From Scleroderma bovista (taxonomy: Eukaryota > Basidiomycota > Agaricomycetes > Boletales > Sclerodermataceae), in the NCBI GenBank assembly GCA_037178675.1, contig JAYMGJ010000651.1, positions 1-42,095 of the forward strand: a stretch of DNA of 42,095 bases. The letters are read 5' to 3'. The position numbers and the translations under genes are program-made. Under the pieces are notes generated by a model, which saw nothing but the letters and a program-made list of their open reading frames with translations, did not search any database and was not told the origin of the DNA. Shown here piece after piece: positions 10,154 through 20,029 of the stretch (within the stretch, counting starts at the first letter, position 1; each line of letters begins with the position of its first letter).

Positions 10154-10742
10154 TGTTGAGAAAGTAGGTGCTTAGTCATCACTAGCACATGACTTCTCAG
10201 AGAGCCTTGACACATGATGTGTCTGGACTCGACTGTCTTCCATGTGATTGTTTCAGTCACATGACCGGTTAAAGGAAGTACCGACTAACCGGAGTCATAT
10301 CCCTTATCTATGATGTTGTCAGATAAGGAGAGATAACATTCCTTCTGGAATGTTCCTATGAGGTCGTTCTAGACCATTTCTTATCTCTTATCTCACTTAT
10401 GACTCACTGTGAACTTCTACGAGATTCTACAAGCTTCCACAGGACTACTATGTTAGGCAGGTACTTATCTTACCTTCCACTTATGGACTCTTTGAGTCTC
10501 CTTACTTTACATGGTCTGTGCGCAGCTCAGACGTATAAATACCCTTATGTTACTTGGTAGCAGAGTAGGATTTTACCCATTGTTTTATCCTCTGTTCTTA
10601 TCAAGAACTCTCTTAACCACCTTCGGTTATTACCTTCAGGTTGAACCATCTAGCTCAAGTGAGTTACGATTTCATTATCATTTGAAGCTAGGCCCGCTGC
10701 ATAGTCCATTGTCTACCACACGGACATCTTGCATTCTCGTTA
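10154..10742 (+). mobile_element. Solo LTR, plus orientation
   Basis: The empty site is seen in the copy at about 27656-27660. The insert starts TGTTGAGAA, ends TTCTCGTTA, and is flanked by AAGGG direct repeats (10149-10153 and 10743-10747). A TATAAAT box at 10534-10540 sits about two thirds along, suggesting U3 then R-U5. The TGTTGAG start recalls Copia-type LTRs, but without internal genes the superfamily is not certain. Confidence 0.8.
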
Positions 10743-11125
10743 AAGGGAGGATCTGGGCGAGTATAAATTTTAACATGGTATGCTCGAAACTGAGAGGCAG
10801 CTGCCATCTACTCACTCAGCATGTCCTTGTACCTACTAGCAACCGCGCAACTGTTAGTGGTGATCGTCTTGGCATATTAAGAAGAAACCCTTTTACCCCC
10901 CTCAGGTCCCAAGTATTTTCCCGTGGATCGGGTCTTTGGTTAGCTTCGGCCTCAGACAAAGTGAATTCTTGATAGATTGCATGTAAGTGTTGTGGCTACA
11001 TGTGCTAGTCGTATATAACCTACAGCCATAGGTTGCAATACGGGCCAGTGTTCAACTTGCTTCTGATGGGTGGTGGTCATATCACCGTTGTCGTGTCCGG
11101 GGAAGCCATCCAAAGCCTTCTTGTC

Positions 11126-12871
11126 GCATCAGCAAACTAGCCCTTTTGCTTAGCCGAGCACCCAGCTCAGCAAGTCTGTCCCAGGCTTTACACAGCAACA
11201 ACAGACTGGCCCAGTGTTGCACAGCTATCACAGACACTCCAGTCAATCCAGTAGGGTACATACTATACTATTAATCACACCAAGTCTTAAGTCAAATAAA
11301 ATTTATTAGATCAAATTGTATTGTACTAAATTCAAGGTAAGCTACTAATCAATCAATGCTGTGGGCGGCGGCGGCGGCGGCGGCGTCGTCACGCTGGTGG
11401 CCATCGTCGTTGCATTTGGGTGCCATCGCTGGGGCCGTCGCATTGGTGGTCGTCGGCGCACTGGTGTGGTCGACGACGCTGCTGGTCGTCGTCGTTGTGA
11501 TGGGTGTCGTTGCTGGTGGCCGCCGTGGACGTCATCGTCGTCGGGTCGCGACAACGATGCTGGTGGTGGCCGCATCGTCGACGCAGGTTGTGGTGGTGGT
11601 GGTGGTTGGTGTCGTCGTTGGCGCTGATGGTGGTCGTGTCGACGACGCCGGTGGTGGTGGTCGGTGTCATCGCCGTCATCCGTGGGGGTCGTCGTTGACG
11701 CTGATGGTGGTGGTCGCGTCGACGACGTTGGTGGTGGTGGTCGGTGCTGTCGCGGTCGTCCGTTGTCCGTGGCGGGGTCATCGTCGTCGTCGTCGCTGAT
11801 GGTGGTCGCGTCGACGCGGTGGTGGTGATGGGTGGCTGTGGGCGAGGCGTGTAGTGACGTGGTAAATACTATTAGGAAATCGGTAGTGCAATATGCTGAT
11901 ATAATTATCTACACAAACACGCGCACACACACACATTTCAAAAATTTCTTCAAGTCTTTATTCCTCATCTTCCACCACCACCACCGCATCGACCACCACC
12001 CAACAGCCACCACCACCAGCGTCGTCGACGCGACCACCACCATCAGCGCCAACGACGACCCCATCGCGGATGACGGCGACGACATCAACCACCACCACCA
12101 CCACCAGCGTCATCGACCAGACGACGACGACGACGGCTACAGCGACGGCACCGACCACCACCACCACCACCACCTGCGTCGACGACGCGGCCACAACCAC
12201 CAACGTCGTCGACGATGAGGCGACCACCAGCGACCACCACCACCCCCAATGTCGTCGACGACGCGACCACCACCGCCAACCTCATCGACGACGAGGCCAC
12301 CACCAACGACGACGACGACCCACCAGCGTCGACGACGACCCCACCAGCAGTGTCGACGAAGCAGCCACCACCACCGCCTGCGTCGACGATGACCGCCCCA
12401 CCACCAGTGCCGATGACGCGGCCACCACCATCAGGCACCGACGACGACGATGACCCCACCACCTGCGTCGTGCGTCGACGACGGACGCGACCACCAGCAC
12501 CACCCCAGCACCGTCCCACCAGCGATGATGGCCACTCCACCACCAGCATCGACGACGATCCTACCACCTGCATCGTCGATGTATATAATATTTAGTCTCC
12601 ATTCTGTAGTTTTTTATTGAATTAATATAAGTTGATTAACATTAACTTTGAATGAATTAAGTGCTCAAAAGTCTCAAGTACAGGTAGTAAAGGTAGTATA
12701 CTGGACACTGTTGATAGTACTACTGGAACAGTCTGGGACAGCTGGGACAAGTGCTGGGACAGTTCTGGACAGTGCTAGCCAGTTGGGTACCTTGCTAGGA
12801 GTAGCTGGGGCTCTGGGGTAACTGGCCAGTACTGTCCAGTACTGTCCAGGGGAGGGTTGGTTTGCTGATGC
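11126..12871. mobile_element. Non-autonomous DNA element with low-complexity arms
   Basis: Borders come from the intact copy of the P450 exon at about 28030. The ends are inverted repeats starting GCATCAGCAAAC (18 bp with two mismatches). The subterminal regions hold repeated CTGGGACAG/ACTGTCCAG motifs in opposite orientations (left about 11190-11250, right about 12700-12850), as in hAT- or CACTA-like elements. Removing the element rejoins the exon exactly, so any target duplication is at most 3 bp and none is needed. There is no transposase; the interior is repeat arrays plus an AT-rich centre. Superfamily is undecided. Confidence 0.7.
11358..12585. repeat. Two inverted arrays of degenerate GGT/GTC repeats
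   Basis: The left array (11358-11835) is rich in GTCGTC, GGTGGT and GGCGGC triplets; the right array (about 11975-12585) is its reverse-complement type (CGACGACC, CCACCACC). An AT-rich spacer with a CA microsatellite (about 11920-11935) separates them. The open frames here are low-complexity artefacts. On each strand one array is G-rich, so a large hairpin or G-quadruplex-prone structure is possible. Confidence 0.85.
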
Positions 12872-14168
12872 GCTGAGCACGGTTCTCTTTCGTCCCGTAA
12901 CCAAAGCTACGCAATCCTTCGTCTGCGATTCTTTGCATGTTCAGATATTGTATGCCATTGCCATTCAAGAGCTCTTTCCCCTACTTGACAAGCGTCTTGC
13001 GAAGCGAACCTTGGGCGATGTCACACCAGGATTCGCTCAACAGACTCAAGCCATTCGCTAACTACCAGGGCTCACTCAGGCGGTCCCTTACGGAGCCATT
13101 GTACGTCGCGGCAAATGCCATTCTACTAGGCAGCAGATTCTCCCCAGACACCTACGATGACTACATGGTTTTCAATCATAGTCTTCCAAAACGGTTTTCC
13201 ATGCGTCCGTTCTGGCCATTCCCATCCAGCAGAGCCAGAGGACGGCTTCTGGAGCACATTTCCAAGTATATCGAGGATACAGATACCGACCATGATGATT
13301 ACCTCGGAGCCAACATTGTCAAGACCTTCCGGAAACATAATCTTACCGGCAAGGAGGGAGCACCACTGATACTTGCACTCGAGATAGCGACTCACATGAA
13401 CATGTTTAACGTCGTTTTCTGGCTCTTCACATGGTTACTGGCCGACCCCTCTGCTCTTGCCGCTGTACGCGATGAAATCGACATGGCAGTACGGGAGGAG
13501 TTTGGAAGCATTCAGGGGTTCCTTGCCAATGCTAATCCGGAGAACCTGCGGTCTTCGTCCTTCGAACTCCTCCACTCTACGATACCGGAGGCAGCCCGTC
13601 TATCCGCTCTGTTGATCGGCGTTCGGAGTGCTGACCGCGATACCGATCTGAAGGACGGAGAGAGGGTGATCCCGATTCGAAAGGGTGAACATGTGATCAC
13701 CTTGACATGGGGTGTTCATCGTGATGAGGGACTGTACCCCGATGGTGACAAGTTCATTGCAGATCGGTTCATTCAGAACAAGGACAAGGAGAAAATGGTG
13801 CAAAGTCCAGGCAAGCCGTACTTTGCTTTTGGGGGAGGAAAATATCCTGTGAGTTAATTAGTTCATGGCATAACGTGTCACGAAGACGTCTCGATCTTTC
13901 ATAGTGTAAAGGCAGGTTGTTGGCTGTTTACGAGATGAAAGTATTGGCCATCATATATTTTTCCCTTTTCGATGTGACACCTGTGCCACAAGGATATGGG
14001 TCATCGGAGTGGAAACACCCACAACCAAGAACAGAGACCACAGGCACTATCCATACGACGGAAAATGACATTGTGAAGTTGCGTCCTCACTTCGACTTTT
14101 AGTGTGCCAATGATTCATCGTGGCTGAACACAGCACGTACAATTGCCAGGCCCTCGAGTGCTGCATCG

Positions 14169-14429
14169 ATGACGGAAAATACGGCCACCGCAGAGTCCCC
14201 GACGCCCTCCGGCACAGAAACGACTACCCTCGACGATGCAACGAGGATAGATATACTGGAGGCGGAGTGGCTGTCGCTGAAGAAGAAGCTTCTTGCGACA
14301 GAACAGGGTCTCGATGACACACGGCACGAGGTCAGCACGCTTCGGGAAATTGTCGAGGTATTGAGCCGTTCAAACGATTTCGCAGCCAAACCAGCGGCGC
14401 GCCGAACTTGCCCCGACTATCTTGCTTGA
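14169..14429 (+). CDS. Short hypothetical ORF with a coiled-coil segment
   Basis: An 86-residue open frame starts with a Thr/Ser/Pro-rich stretch and continues with a heptad-like region (ILEAEWLSLKKKLLATEQGL) before an Ala/Arg/Pro tail. It follows the P450 stop by 67 nt. The layout recalls N-terminal ends of some fungal Gag proteins, but there is no zinc knuckle or capsid motif and no retroelement genes follow. It may be a fragment or a chance ORF. Confidence 0.25.
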   Translation: MTENTATAESPTPSGTETTTLDDATRIDILEAEWLSLKKKLLATEQGLDDTRHEVSTLREIVEVLSRSNDFAAKPAARRTCPDYLA

Positions 14430-14950
14430 GGAATTGGCATCCCACCGGCAGCCCCAAACTCAACTCCACAGAACCGCAGCGCTGGAAATCGCCATGTGTG
14501 GACCCTCGACGTTGCAGTGGTCGTCATCAGGATTGGTCTGCCTTGGAGAACGAGTCCGGCGAGGAGTGACCATCTCGTCTAATCCATATAGTGGTCTTAG
14601 TTTACCCGACACACGTCTGATTCCTTGACTAGTATTTTGTATGTAGTTCCTCTCAAACTTCGAAGTCAGGGGCGAGTTTCCAATCATGGCGAGTCTCCAA
14701 CAATGCCAAATAAGTGTCGGGCTTCCGCAGCGGCTCGGAGTATTCAAGTGCACGGGCGTCGAACTCACCAGTGACAGGCGTGTCGTCGCCTCAACCCCTC
14801 GTACTCTCTCCCGGTACCCACCAATCCAACCTCCAACCGGTTCGTCCATCACTTTTGTTTTCGTCTGATTGTTATTGACACGATGGACACGTCCACAGAC
14901 TGGCCAAGAATTCTTCCGCATCTTGAATCATCAAAATATATCGCCTGCCA
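14430..14950. other. No gene recognised; probable upstream region of the PMT-like gene
   Basis: No domain is visible on either strand. The last 200 bases are pyrimidine-rich, as is common in basidiomycete promoters, and lead to the ATG at 14951. Confidence 0.4.
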
Positions 14951-15950
14951 ATGTCTGCCAGTGTCCGCGCACGGAGACCGGCAACCCCGCCTCTTGGCCT
15001 TTCAAATGTCGCTCCTTCAACACACAAATATCCCCCTACACTCTCCCGAAAAGACTCCCTAGATGCCGACGCACGGAGACAAGCAGCTTCGAAAGGTTAC
15101 GGGCCAGGACACAAGAGCCATGCACCAGGCGGACTCAACGTCACATCTGCGGAATGGAAGTTGCTTGTAGTTATTCTCATTGTCGCAACCCTTGTCAGGA
15201 TGTTCCGCATATCGCAACCAACCAGTGTCGTGTGCGTCTTCTCTCCTCGACCACCTTCGCGTTTTATGCTCATTATGTCATAGCTTTGATGAAGTGCACT
15301 TTGGAAAATTCGCCGGGCGTTACATCAAGACGCGCTATTTCGTAGATGTGCATCCACCCCTAGCAAAGCTGCTCATCACCGCGGCTGCCTTCCTATTTGG
15401 ATTCGATGGTGAATTTGACTTCAAGGATATCGGAAAGTGGGTGTTTTCGTTTTTTTCCGTTTCTAGACCCCCCATTGATTGCACTAGAGAGTACGTCAAC
15501 ACCCCTTATGTTGCGATGCGCATGGTCCCCGCAGTACTCGGCATTGCCACCATTCCGCTAGCATACCTTACGCTTCGCGCTCTCGAATGCAAGGCATCAA
15601 CGGCACTCCTCGCTTCCCTCTTCCTCACCTTCGAAAACGGCTTGGTAACTCAATCCAGACACATCCTTTTAGATTCTCCTCTTGTTTTTTTCACCGCTCT
15701 CACCATATTCTTGTTCGTCGGTTTCTGCAATGAGGACAGGAATAGGCCATTTTCAGAGCATTGGTGGACCTGGCTGGTGTTGACAGGCCTCTCACTCGGC
15801 GCCGTCGTCTCCTGCAAATGGGTCGGTTTGTTCACTATCGCGACGGTCGGCGTGTGCACCGTTTTAAGGCTCTGGTTGCTCCTTGGTGATACACGCGCCT
15901 CCGTTAGGACGTGGTCACGCCACTTCTTTGCCAGAGCACTTTGTTTGATC
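14951..15950 (+). pseudogene. Truncated protein O-mannosyltransferase (PMT family)
   Basis: Exons 14951-15231, 15284-15436 and 15488 onward are joined by 52- and 51-nt introns. A soluble, Arg/Ser/Pro-rich N-terminus precedes a helix (LLVVILIVATLVRMF), then the PMT loop-1 signature FDEVHFGKFA with the essential Asp-Glu pair, then YFVDVHPPLAKLL, PYVAMRMVPAVLG, a helix pair, SRHILLDSPL and SLGAVVSCKWVGLF. PMTs move mannose from dolichyl-phosphate to Ser/Thr in the ER. All signatures in this part are intact, but the match ends after RALCLI at 15950 and the frame stops at 16007. About 300 of the usual 750-900 residues remain; the MIR domains and C-terminal helices are lost. PMT1- or PMT4-type cannot be settled by eye. 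Confidence 0.8.
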
Positions 15951-17160
15951 GAGTGTGTCGTTGGACTGTATGTTGGATTACTCACCAGTTGCTCCCACAC
16001 AACATAGACTACCTCCCTCCAATAGTGTGGATTTATGTTCACCCGCAGGCCGTTGAGTTTTGCTTTGATGATCTGTGCGGCACTAACCACAATGTCTCCA
16101 GGCTCCAGGATTGGCGGGAAAGCTTCTGGTGGCAGGAAAGATTCAGATGGGTGGGCCATAGTTGGTTGGACAGTTACTTGACAAGGACAATGGATGAAAA
16201 GACGAACACAAGTCACCTTGTTTGCCCTTTTTTTGCCACCCGCGAATACAATGGTTTCAACGAGCGTCCGAGGTCCGCGTGCTTCTGTCTCAGCAGCTCC
16301 GACGATCAGGTCAGTCACCAAGGTATTAGACATACAAGCGCTCTACCTATGGGCGTGTGTTCGCCATTGTGTCGGACGGTTGGCACGACATACATTGAAA
16401 CGCGACAACACATTGGGGCGATCGTGCCCCTCCCTTCTGTGCGGGAAAGCTCTACTAGTATAACCAAGGAACACGGCGAACAGGGATGTGAAAGTGTACA
16501 TGCACTTGCATGCTGCGACCAAGCTCGAGTTTGTCTCTCTAGTCCTGGCAGTTGACATGCAGCAAGCCATGTACCTTTTGTCAACGTACCTGCTTTGACT
16601 CTGGGCCGAGCATAATCACGAACTGGGAAGGAACCTTGGGTTACGTGTGTATTTGCTGGGGTATGGTTTTGCAGTCTCTCGAGTAACGATTTGGCAGCAG
16701 CAGCACCATTGATTTTCTGGACATTCTGTGTATTGCAAAGTTTCACGTTTCTTCACGACACCGTACGTCGTCCATGAAATGGTTTGTGAACGTGGCTTAC
16801 CGAAAGGCACTCCTCTTAGTGATGCTTATCTTGAATGCTAGACTGTTGACTTCTCCCGGGATGTCTATGTTATTAACCAGGTGCTTCCTATGATATCTTT
16901 CCAATTGAATGAATGCACTCAAGAAAAGATTGTGTATAACGTATTGCAAACGATCACGCACTTCTCTAGGACCCTTATTACCTTCGTCATATCGACTAGC
17001 GTCCGCATTCCTTGGTAGCTGAATGCTGTTGACATGGTTTTATCTTGGGGCGATGGTGTAAGTCCTAGTATGTTTTCATATACGTATCATTCGTGCTACG
17101 TTGTCTTTAATTTATAGTTGTTACCCTGCCACCTTGCAGCTAACGCGCCTTGATGCCGTC
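15951..17160. other. Unrecognised region, possible gene fragment on the minus strand
   Basis: Just past the PMT breakpoint the minus strand stays open from about 16333 to 15960. It includes a proline-rich stretch followed by EPGDIVVSAAQIIKAKLNGL, which reads like real protein and may be a fragment of another gene fused tail to tail with the PMT piece. I do not recognise it. From 16600 to 17100 no coding signal is visible. Confidence 0.35.
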
Positions 17161-17164
17161 TCAA

Positions 17165-17292
17165 AACCCTGGCAACGCCCTTATGACCGTCGTCGATGGG
17201 CACGGCTTATGATAAGCTCATGCACTGCATTCAGTTTGGTGGAGTTGAAGTCATCGAGGCAAAAGATGCAGCCGGAAGTGTGACCCTCTCAC
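17165..17292 (+). pseudogene. Malate dehydrogenase fragment 3
   Basis: The plus strand reads AYDKLMHCIQFGGVEVIEAK followed by DAAGSVTLSL, corresponding to the conserved KLVHRIQFGG-EVV-AK-GAGSATLSM block of malate dehydrogenase. Frames break on both sides. It is the shortest of the three fragments and retains a segment (IQFGG) that is altered in the other copies, so it is not a simple duplicate of either. Confidence 0.7.
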
Positions 17293-17299
17293 TCGTCGC

Positions 17300-18105
17300 A
17301 CACTACAATACCAAAAGTCTGCGGCCTCGTCGTTCGACGACATCGGCCTTTCTTTCGCGCCCACCACACCACACCTTCTCTGCTGCATATCCCACGCGTT
17401 GTATCTGTCAAATGGCATGCACAGCCTAGAGCACAGCTCCAAGGGTGGTGCTCAACCCCAATATGACAGGGGAGGATGAGCGACCGTCGACCGGTCAGGT
17501 ACCAACGGTCATGCTCTCCCCGGAGTAATCGCACCAAAGAGGGCGCTACTTGGAGTCCCCCTCTACCTTATCGGAGCCGTTCTCAGTCACAGAAGAATGG
17601 ATCAAGGTCACCCAAGAGGCTGTGACAGTGTCGAGCATAAACCAGACTCCATGCCCAATCTGTCTCTCGTGAAGAGCACGAGCCCCCCTGGTGCGCAAGC
17701 TGTGGGATAGATCAGCCAGCACCTTCAGTTCCTGGAACCAACAAGGTGGCCTTGTCAATGCTGACGGGAGGGCCCTGTGCTGGGACTTTCAGCACCCGGG
17801 AGGTTGTCACAGCAGGAACCATAAACACGAATATGCTAGCTGTGGGAGTGGGCTAGCATTGACGCTGATATATATGCTCCCTGCCGACTGACCATATAGT
17901 TGGATACAGGGCTCCGGTTGTTTGAGATAGATAATGCTATGTGCATGGACTAAAATCTACTAAGTTACTACGCTTTGGGTGCTTGTCTCATCGATCTCGA
18001 CCTCAGCATGGGTATTACTATTTGACAGAGAATACAAATGACCTCTGGAGCTATTTATTAGCATAGTTGCCATTCCATTCCAGTTCCCCGCACAATTCTT
18101 CAGCT
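17300..18105. other. Intergenic region with a zinc-knuckle-like fragment
   Basis: Most of the region shows no gene. Around 17757-17850 the plus strand encodes ALCWDFQHPGGCHSRNHKH followed by a CGSG, with a Cys/His spacing like the zinc-finger segment found in some basidiomycete transposon-associated proteins. It is flanked by stops and is at most a fragment. A GTCACCCAAGAGGCTGTGAC block (about 17608-17627) recurs inverted near 21940-21960. Confidence 0.35.
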
Positions 18106-19132
18106 TCAAGAGTGGAACAACCAGCCTAAAAACCTCCGCTTTGAAACTACTGACTTAACTTCATCCTGCTTTGCGACTAGTACCGACTTGGTTTCATCCC
18201 GCTTCGAAATCAGTGACTCAACTTCATCCTGCTTTGCGACTACCGACTTAGCTTCATCCCACTTCGAAACTGCTGGCTCGACTTCATCGACATACTTGAT
18301 TGTTACAACCTTGTTTCTTGTCTCAGCCTTCAACTCGTCAGGCACCCACTCTGCCAGCCCAGTTCCAGAACCAAACACGACCGGCGCTAAATCGCCAACA
18401 AAGTACGTCCTTTTATTATCCACTGCACCTAACAATGTGGAGTTTGTCATCATCTCGTCTGATAGTGCACACTTCCCTGGTGCAGTGAATGTGACAGTCC
18501 CATGGAATGAGCGTGGGATGAACACAGTTATGGGTTTGTCTCGAGAGACAAGATCAAGGGAGAACGGGTGGATGTTGCCAATTGCATTCTGACTCAGGCA
18601 GTGTCAGTGTTCATTTTCAAGAGCAAGTCCTGGCACAACGCACAACTTTAACAGTCACAGATCCGTTCCGAGAACCCACATGCATCCTTGTTCGTTTCAT
18701 CGGATCGAGTGCAACATCCGAGTCCTTACGACCCAGAATCCGCACGTCAAGATCCAAATCCTCACCTGTATGTACATACATATTCATCCTCTCCCCAGCT
18801 GCATCCACATTGATATCTTGGAGTGGAGGCAAATATGCCTCTGGGATGCGAAGTGATGGGTCGATGGTGACTCCGCGCTTGATGTTGCGATAGTATCCAT
18901 CCATGTAGAAGAAATTTGTGGTGTTAGGCTTTAACTGGAATAGGTCTACTGCTGCTGAGGTGAAGGTGGGTAGGTGTGTGTCCTGCGGATGGACGCCATA
19001 AGCTGGTGGGTCCCCTTTGGTGTCGGACAGGGCCTGTCATACATATTCCATAAGTTGGATCACTATGTGCTGGATAGACCAACATACACTCTTCAGACTT
19101 GTTAGATCCTGTATTACTTCTGCTGGAGCCAT
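18106..19132 (-). CDS. DUF7330-type protein, copy B with a C-terminal repeat
   Basis: Minus-strand exons 19132-19088, 19033-18644 and 18588-18106, with introns of 54 and 55 nt in the same phases as copies A and C, give 305 residues. The DUF7330 blocks VFIPRSFHGTVTF, YFVGDLAP and KVVTIKYVDE are intact. It is the most diverged of the three copies and its first exon is 5 codons shorter than in copy A. After YVDE it has an inserted Lys/Asp/Glu-rich repeat (see 18141-18270) before the shared end SKRRFLGWLFH. No membrane segment is seen. Its 5' side lies near the inverted LTR pair at 19.2-19.8 kb. Function unknown. Confidence 0.78.
18141..18270 (-). repeat. Coding repeat in DUF7330 copy B
   Basis: Two and a bit units of about 60-66 nt encode variants of SK(R/W)DE-KSV-AKQDEV. 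Copies A and C have only a single SKRRFFG at this place, so the repeat expanded within copy B or was lost before A and C separated. Unit lengths keep the frame. Confidence 0.7.
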
Positions 19133-19172
19133 GTCGGCGATTGGTTAGGAGAGTCTAGTGTATTGAAGGGGT

Positions 19173-19790
19173 ATGTTATATGTAAGAGGTCTGTGAGCGT
19201 CGTCTGTTTTCTCAGGTTTTGTCCTGTGTCCTTCGTTGTCGAGCTTCTATTGGTTCCCTGGCTCGTGCACTCGTCTCGGATTGTTACTGTAATGGCTTAC
19301 GCATTGTCTCGCGATCAAGCCAGCAAGTGATCAATTGCATTTGTATTTATATCTCGTGCACGTTTGAACTTTGTGTACACTGCTTCTTTGTTGTTGTGCT
19401 CTGTCACACCGTGCAAGATTCATGATCTGAATTTTAGGATTTAGGTATCTGCATGCACAGGTTTCACAATATATATACTACTTCGGAATTGTGAAGCACC
19501 CTGCAACGTCGAGTCGAAGATAGCTAGTCTTGAGACGCCGTTGCACAGTGTGACAGAGCACAACAACTCGGGATTCGAAAAAACCTAGTGTATACTGGCA
19601 CAAACATGTATGAGATATAAATACAAAATACAACTGATCACTTGCTGGCTTGATCGCGAGACGATGCGTAAGCCATTAACAATCCGAGACGAGTGCACGA
19701 GCCAGGGAACCAACAGAAGCCAACGAGGGGACATAGGACAAAACCCGAGAAAACAGACGACGCTCACAGACCTCTTATACACGGTCCATG
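19173..19790. repeat. Head-to-head pair of LTR-like fragments (inverted repeat)
   Basis: Plus-strand 19173-19418 aligns with the minus strand of about 19790-19546; arms of roughly 245 bp surround about 130 bp. Each arm begins TGTA(TA)AGAGGTCTGTGAGC and contains a TATTTATATCTC box, which suggests two LTR ends facing each other. No retroelement genes and no clear target duplication were found. Confidence 0.65.
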
Positions 19791-20029
19791 ATTCGGAAAG
19801 TGCAGGCAACGTTCAAAAGACTTATCTACTTTTCCGGCGAGACGTTGCTGGGCCCTGGCTTTGCACTCGGTGCCCTTGATGGACCTGGTGGTGGCCAGAT
19901 CGGATAGTACCCATACTACCGGTGACCTGCACGGGTCATCCAAAAACAGATGACGTCACTCATCATCGGACTCAGACCGACAACTAATACCTCGGATGCC
20001 CGTCCTTCGTCACCCGCAAACATGTCTTC

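Larger units (their letters stand above)
7485..13577. repeat. Segmental duplication block B, direct copy of 25436-28758
   Basis: Collinear with 25436-28758 apart from three insertions present only here (9165-9724, 10154-10742, 11126-12871) and small indels such as a 12-nt deletion at about 13039. Homology starts at a GCGTCAACGTTGG block and stops inside a P450 exon at CTCCACTC (13570-13577). Confidence 0.9.
10821..14102 (+). pseudogene. Cytochrome P450 pseudogene, copy 1, split by a transposon
   Basis: A membrane-anchor-like start (MSLYLLATAQLLAVIVLAY, 10821) is followed, after a frame change and an intron at 10983-11025, by the P450 beta-1 region ending at 11125, where a 1.75-kb element is inserted. 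The gene resumes at 12872 and runs through the I-helix area to the ExxR motif (EAAR, about 13588), the DRF motif, and the haem loop FGGGKYP-CKGR, whose Cys lies just after an intron at 13849-13904. It ends at TAG 14100-14102. Besides the insertion there is a frame change near 13035, present in both copies. Haem-loop and ExxR residues are intact, so the C-terminal half decayed little. The sequence resembles the oxysterol 7-alpha-hydroxylase/prostacyclin synthase-like fungal P450s; substrate unknown. Confidence 0.8.

Noticed and set aside
10511..10972. ORF across the plus-oriented solo LTR into the P450 start
   Set aside because: It crosses the LTR border defined by the empty site and has no counterpart frame in copy 2.
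11345..12595. Many long open frames on both strands (His-, Val- or Thr-rich proteins)
   Set aside because: They arise from degenerate triplet repeats in all frames and lack splice or start context; they lie inside a transposable element.
15650..16333. 227-residue minus-strand ORF
   Set aside because: Its lower half is antisense to the PMT-coding exon; only the part above about 15950 might be real.
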